From contig NZ_CP100425.1 of NCBI RefSeq assembly GCF_023151555.2, positions 3,286,001-3,350,000 on the forward strand: a stretch of 64,000 nucleotides of DNA, in the 5' to 3' direction. The first letter of the stretch is position 1. The number at the start of each line of letters is the position of its first letter. This document shows, piece by piece, positions 59,608-64,000 of the stretch. The notes beneath the pieces were generated by a model. That model was given only the letters and a program-made list of their open reading frames with translations, made no database searches and had not been told where the DNA came from. The translations under genes and the position numbers were made by a program. Origin of the DNA: Photobacterium sp. CCB-ST2H9. Lineage in GTDB: Bacteria; Pseudomonadota; Gammaproteobacteria; Enterobacterales; Vibrionaceae.

Positions 59608-61428
59608 ATGCCGCAACCTTTCAACACGACGCTGATCCCCTTTGATCGTCTGGATCTCAGCCAGCAATCCCGGCTGGTCAATGCCCTGGATGTCGCCTAT
59701 TTTCGTGCGGGGGAAGTGATCATTCATGCCGGAGCTGACTGTCAGTCACTGCATATCATCATGAAAGGGAGCGTTGAGGAAACTTCTGCCGATCAGCAGG
59801 AACATTTCGCCCACTACACCACAGACGATCTGTTTGACGTCCGGGCGCAGCTCAGCGGCCACAGCCGTCACCAGTACCGGGCCGTTGAAGACACCCTGTG
59901 CTACCTACTCCCGCAACCGATTTTTGCCGAGTTTTATCAGCAGAACCCGGATTTCGCGGCCTATTTCGATACCAATCTGGCGACCCGTCAGCAGTTGCTG
60001 GAGCAGGCCCACCGCCAGCCGAATCTGGCCGAATTCATTCTGACCCGCATCCGCCCCGATAACATCCAGCCTTGCCTGATGCTGAGCGCAGACACCGATC
60101 TGCATACCGCGACAGCCCGGATGCGCCAGCAAAACAGTGATGCTGCCTTTGTGATCCTGCCGGACAGCGCGCCGCACAGGTTCGGCATCGTAACCCGGAC
60201 CGATCTTTTGCATGCCGTGATGCTGGACGGCAAAGCTACCAGTACGCCGGTCAGCCAGATTGCGACCACACCGGTGATCAGCATTGAACAGGGGGATTAT
60301 CTGTTCAATGCCATGATTGCCATGACCCGGCATCGGGTGAAACGAGTGCTGATCACTCAGGGGGAAGACATCGCAGGGATGCTGGATATGACCCAGGTTC
60401 TGAGTCTGTTTTCCACCCATTCCCATGTGCTGGCGCTTCGCATTGCCCGGGCCGCCAGCATTGAAGAACTGGCCCTGGCTTCGGAAAGTCAGCCCTCTCT
60501 GGTGCAAACCCTGTTTAACAACGGCATCCACACCCGCTTTGTCATGGCGCTGATTGCCAGCATCAATGAACAGATAATCGAGAAAGCTTTCCAGCTGGTG
60601 GTCCCGGCGGATCGTCAGGAACAATGCTGCCTGCTGGTCCTGGGATCGGAAGGTCGCGGGGAACAGATTCTGAAAACCGATCAGGACAATGCCCTGATCC
60701 TCACTGACGGCGTTGACTGGCCCGACGCCCACACCGTGATGACGACCCTGAGTGACACCCTGTGCCAGCTTGGCTATCCGGCCTGTCCGGGCAAGGTCAT
60801 GGTCAGTAACCCGGAGTGGGTGCACAGCGTCTCCGGCTGGCAGCAAACCATCCGGCAATGCTGTGACCAGGGCGATGAAAACGCGATGATGACTCTGGCG
60901 ATTCTGGCTGACGCCCAGGCCGTCGCCGGCAACCGGAAGTTACTGGAACCGGTGAAACAGGCGCTGCACCATCAGCTGGCCAGCCAGGAGTTACTGTTGT
61001 CGACCTTTGCCCGTCCAGCCATGAAATTCAGCGTTCCCCTGACTCTGTTCGGCCAGATCAAACGCAGCAAACACGGGCCGGATATCAAGCGCGGCGGCAT
61101 CTTTCCGATTGTGCATGGTGTCCGGACTCTGGCACTGGAATATGACGTGGCTGAAACCAATACCTTCAGCCGCCTGACCGCCCTCGAGCAACGCAAGGTT
61201 CTGGAACCGACCACGGCCTCAAACCTGAGTGAGGCCCTGAAGCTGTTTATCCGGCTCAGACTCAGGCAGCAGCTCAGTCTCAACGATGAAACCCTGACTG
61301 CCGGTCAGCAGCACCAGTTGGATCTGGCCGCTCTGAGCCGGGCTGAACGGGATGTCTTACGCCACAGTCTGCACGTGGTGAAAAAATTCAAGGAATGGCT
61401 CAGCTATCATTACCAGCTCAGGGACTGA
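59608..61428 (+). CDS. DUF294 nucleotidyltransferase-like protein with cNMP and CBS domains
   Basis: 606 residues. A cyclic-nucleotide-binding-like domain (about 15-125) is followed by a CBS pair (about 150-275), DUF294 with nucleotidyltransferase motif GSEGRGEQILKTDQDNALIL (about 348-367), and the DUF294 C-terminal helical domain (about 460-600). Predicted to transfer nucleotides to a protein or small molecule in the manner of GlnD; no substrate is known. It sits 24 bp upstream of the exonuclease and near acs in Vibrionaceae and pseudomonads, suggesting a link to carbon-source switching (inference). Confidence 0.9.
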   Translation: MPQPFNTTLIPFDRLDLSQQSRLVNALDVAYFRAGEVIIHAGADCQSLHIIMKGSVEETSADQQEHFAHYTTDDLFDVRAQLSGHSRHQYRAVEDTLCYLLPQPIFAEFYQQNPDFAAYFDTNLATRQQLLEQAHRQPNLAEFILTRIRPDNIQPCLMLSADTDLHTATARMRQQNSDAAFVILPDSAPHRFGIVTRTDLLHAVMLDGKATSTPVSQIATTPVISIEQGDYLFNAMIAMTRHRVKRVLITQGEDIAGMLDMTQVLSLFSTHSHVLALRIARAASIEELALASESQPSLVQTLFNNGIHTRFVMALIASINEQIIEKAFQLVVPADRQEQCCLLVLGSEGRGEQILKTDQDNALILTDGVDWPDAHTVMTTLSDTLCQLGYPACPGKVMVSNPEWVHSVSGWQQTIRQCCDQGDENAMMTLAILADAQAVAGNRKLLEPVKQALHHQLASQELLLSTFARPAMKFSVPLTLFGQIKRSKHGPDIKRGGIFPIVHGVRTLALEYDVAETNTFSRLTALEQRKVLEPTTASNLSEALKLFIRLRLRQQLSLNDETLTAGQQHQLDLAALSRAERDVLRHSLHVVKKFKEWLSYHYQLRD

Positions 61429-61452
61429 TAGCCGGATTACGGTGAGAAACAC

Positions 61453-62166
61453 ATGAATATACTGCGTCGTTGGTGGTATCAGTACAAATTCCGCCAACAT
61501 CCAATCAAAGCCCTGTTTGAACGTTACCGCGGTGAAGAGCTGGTGTCGCTCGACTGTGAAACCACCAGCCTGGACCCGGCCAGCGCTGAACTGGTCTCAA
61601 TTGCGGCCACCCGCATCCGTGCGAACCGGATCCTGACCAGCGAGTCGCTGCACCTGACGCTCAGCCCGCCCGACAGTCTGAATGCCGACTCCGTCACGAT
61701 CCACCGATTGCGTCATCAGGATCTGAAACACGGGCTGGACGCTCAGGAAGCGCTGACCCAGCTTCTGGAATTTATCGGAAACCGTCCCCTGGTTGGCTAC
61801 CATATCCGGTATGACAAGACGATCCTTGACCGCTATTTCCGACGGCTGTTTGGTTTTACCCTGCCCAACCGGCTGGTAGAGGTCAGTCACCTGTACCATG
61901 AACAGCTGGAGCGCCAGTTACCCAATACCAGCTATGATTTAAGTCTGGAAGCCATCAGCCGTCATTTGGATCTGCCTCAGAGTGAGCGGCATGATGCCCT
62001 TCAGGACAGTATCACTGCCGCACTGATTTATGTCCGGCTGAAACACGGGGATCTGCCGAGCCTGACATCGCCGCCGTTTTTTTCGAACCCGTCCGCCCGG
62101 CACGATGCAACCCAGTGTAAAACCGGAGAAAAAGTCATGACAGCGCACACTCATCCTAAAGTCTAA
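61453..62166 (+). CDS. DEDDh 3'-5' exonuclease (DnaQ-like)
   Basis: 237 residues. Exo I is VSLDCETTSLDP (Asp and Glu), Exo II GNRPLVGYHIRYDKTILDRY, and Exo III HDALQDSITAALIY with the DEDDh histidine. It resembles the epsilon proofreading fold but is a separate, stand-alone enzyme. It follows the DUF294 gene by 24 bp and precedes acs by 88 bp, the same order known from Vibrio. The tail after residue 200 is not conserved. Confidence 0.88.
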   Translation: MNILRRWWYQYKFRQHPIKALFERYRGEELVSLDCETTSLDPASAELVSIAATRIRANRILTSESLHLTLSPPDSLNADSVTIHRLRHQDLKHGLDAQEALTQLLEFIGNRPLVGYHIRYDKTILDRYFRRLFGFTLPNRLVEVSHLYHEQLERQLPNTSYDLSLEAISRHLDLPQSERHDALQDSITAALIYVRLKHGDLPSLTSPPFFSNPSARHDATQCKTGEKVMTAHTHPKV

Positions 62167-62254
62167 TTGAGGAAGTACGCAATCTGGCACAAGTTAAGAG
62201 AAAGCGATTGATCCGGTCCGCTCAGGACGATGACGGAAACACAAGGAGAATAGA

Positions 62255-64000
62255 ATGAGTGAGGTTCACGTTTACCCTGTCAACCAGCAGATTGCTGAGC
62301 GGGCTCATATCACGGAAGAGCAATACCGCGAGATGTACCAGCAGTCTGTCACTAACCCGGAAGCCTTCTGGGGCGAGCAAGGCAAAATCGTTGACTGGAT
62401 CACCCCTTACACCAAAGTGAAACAAACCTCTTTCGATACCGGCCATGTCAGCATCAACTGGTTTGAAGACGGCACTCTGAACGTCTCAGCCAACTGCCTT
62501 GACCGTCACCTGGCCACCCGTGGCGATCAGCCCGCCATCATCTGGGAAGGTGATGACCCAAGCGACGATGCTACCCTGACCTACAACGAACTGCATCAGC
62601 AGGTCTGCCTGTTCGCCAACGCACTGAAAGCACAGGGCGTACAAAAAGGCGATGTGGTGTGCCTGTACATGCCGATGGTCGCAGAAGCCGCGGTCGCAAT
62701 GCTGGCCTGTACCCGGATCGGGGCAGTCCACACCATTGTCTTCGGGGGTTTCTCTCCGGAAGCGCTGGCCGGTCGGATCATTGACTCAAAAGCCAAAGTC
62801 GTGGTGACTGCGGATGAAGGTGTCCGCGGCGGCCGTATTGTGCCGCTGAAAAAGAACGTTGATGACGCCCTGAAAAATCCGGAAGTCGACAGTGTAGAGA
62901 AAGTTGTGGTCTTCCAGCGTACCGGCAATCCGGTCGCATGGGACAGCAACCGTGATGTCTGGTGGCATGAAGCCACTGCAAATATGCCTGCGCAATGTGA
63001 ACCTGAGCCGATGAATGCGGAAGACCCGCTGTTTATCCTCTATACCTCAGGGTCAACCGGCAAACCGAAAGGTGTACTGCATACCACCGGCGGTTATCTG
63101 GTGTATGCCACCATGACCTTCAAATACGTCTTCGATTATCAGGAAGGCGAGGTGTACTGGTGTACCGCCGATGTGGGCTGGATCACCGGCCACAGCTATC
63201 TGGTTTATGGTCCGCTGGCAAACGGCGCCACGACCCTGCTGTTCGAAGGGGTACCGAATTATCCGTCCACAGCACGCATGAGCGAAGTCGTTGACAAGCA
63301 TCAGGTCAATATCCTGTATACCGCACCAACGGCGATCCGTGCGCTGATGGCCAAAGGCAATGAAGCCATTGAAGGCACAAACCGCTCCTCACTCCGCATT
63401 ATGGGTTCTGTGGGTGAGCCGATAAACCCGGAAGCCTGGGAATGGTATCACCGGACCATCGGCGACAGCCGCTGCCCGATTGTGGATACCTGGTGGCAAA
63501 CTGAGACCGGCGGCATTCTGATCACACCACTGCCGGGGGCGACGGCACTGAAACCGGGCTCAGCAACCCGTCCGTTCTTTGGTGTGCAGCCTGCGCTGGT
63601 CGACAATATGGGCAATATTCTTGAAGGCACCACCGAAGGCAATCTGGTGATCCTGGACAGCTGGCCGGGACAGATGCGCACGCTGTGGGGCGATCATGAT
63701 CGCTTTGAACAGACTTACTTCTCGACCTTTAAAGGCATGTACTTTACCGGAGACGGCGCACGCCGTGACGAGGACGGTTATTACTGGATCACCGGTCGTG
63801 TGGATGATGTGCTGAACATTTCCGGTCACCGGATGGGAACCGCGGAAATCGAATCAGCGCTGGTGGCCTTTGATAAAATCGCAGAAGCAGCCATCGTGGG
63901 GGTTCCTCACGACATCAAAGGACAGGCCATTTACGCTTATATCACGCTGAACGATGGTGTGGTACCGACCGCCGAGCTCCATAAAGAAGTGAAAGACTGG
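62255..64000 (+). CDS. acs: Acetyl-CoA synthetase (partial, 3' end off window)
   Basis: First 582 codons of an enzyme normally about 650 residues; it runs off the right edge. It joins acetate and CoA using ATP. The start [12 protein letters not shown] has AAGGAG upstream. The ANL-family motif [11 protein letters not shown] (about 267-277), the acetate-pocket WWQTETGG and the hinge region [18 protein letters not shown] are present. The Lys acetylation site near the C-terminus lies outside the window. Expected to be switched on by CrbS/CrbR, encoded just to the left. Confidence 0.95.
   Translation, partial: MSEVHVYPVNQQIAERAHITEEQYREMYQQSVTNPEAFWGEQGKIVDWITPYTKVKQTSFDTGHVSINWFEDGTLNVSANCLDRHLATRGDQPAIIWEGDDPSDDATLTYNELHQQVCLFANALKAQGVQKGDVVCLYMPMVAEAAVAMLACTRIGAVHTIVFGGFSPEALAGRIIDSKAKVVVTADEGVRGGRIVPLKKNVDDALKNPEVDSVEKVVVFQRTGNPVAWDSNRDVWWHEATANMPAQCEPEPMNAEDPLFILYTSGSTGKPKGVLHTTGGYLVYATMTFKYVFDYQEGEVYWCTADVGWITGHSYLVYGPLANGATTLLFEGVPNYPSTARMSEVVDKHQVNILYTAPTAIRALMAKGNEAIEGTNRSSLRIMGSVGEPINPEAWEWYHRTIGDSRCPIVDTWWQTETGGILITPLPGATALKPGSATRPFFGVQPALVDNMGNILEGTTEGNLVILDSWPGQMRTLWGDHDRFEQTYFSTFKGMYFTGDGARRDEDGYYWITGRVDDVLNISGHRMGTAEIESALVAFDKIAEAAIVGVPHDIKGQAIYAYITLNDGVVPTAELHKEVKDW

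Overview
The window looks like chromosome of a marine gammaproteobacterium of the Vibrionaceae, probably Photobacterium or a close relative. Three things support this: the gene order hflC-hflK-hflX-hfq-miaA-mutL-amiB-tsaE-nnr | queG - tRNA-Gly array - orn | rsgA-psd; the Vibrio-type set bsrV plus its chemoreceptor, nhaP2, DUF4212/sodium symporter and CrbS/CrbR; and very close matches to E. coli/Vibrio housekeeping families. The species call is inference. The backbone is moderately GC-rich; one block (about 21.1-28.6 kb) is visibly AT-rich and carries accessory genes.

Layout. 1-10.1 kb: leftward housekeeping run (FtsH modulators HflC/K, HflX, Hfq, MiaA, MutL, AmiB, TsaE, Nnr). 10.3-11.5 kb: queG. 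11.5-12.0 kb: gene-free DNA with three good DnaA boxes, at the position where E. coli carries datA. 12.0-13.7 kb: leftward tRNA operon of seven tRNA-Gly(GCC) and four tRNA-fMet genes built by tandem duplication, including one tRNA-Gly with a 50-bp internal duplication; its promoter and terminator are visible. 13.7-21.1 kb: orn, rsgA, psd, an SLC13 carrier, a dCache chemoreceptor and a DMT-family permease.

21.1-28.6 kb is the accessory island: a broken Mrr-like restriction gene, an IS3-family OrfA stub, then a leftward operon of two glycine-rich double-glycine-leader peptides, an HlyD-type adaptor, a C39-peptidase ABC exporter and a membrane-anchored prolyl-oligopeptidase-like enzyme. The right side has a 3' fragment of tRNA-Leu. 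The two peptides share a C-(XGG)7-[S/T]-C architecture. This is the best candidate for an undescribed system in the window.

28.6-36.7 kb: the full EF-P beta-lysylation set (epmA, efp, epmB), a chemoreceptor/bsrV D-amino-acid operon with a CRP-like site, rimK, and a six-unit array of about 109-bp degenerate repeats. 36.7-49.4 kb: modF, a LysR regulator, wrbA, a FrnE-like DsbA protein, a secreted cysteine-repeat protein, groESL, a MATE exporter, fxsA, dcuA and dsbD. 49.5-64.0 kb is an acetate module: response regulator CrbR, K+/H+ antiporter NhaP2, a two-subunit sodium:solute symporter (likely acetate), the symporter-histidine-kinase hybrid CrbS, an HcaT-like permease, a DUF294 protein, a DEDDh exonuclease, and acs (cut by the right edge). 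In known Vibrio, CrbS/CrbR switches on acs, and here sensor, regulator, importer and enzyme lie together.
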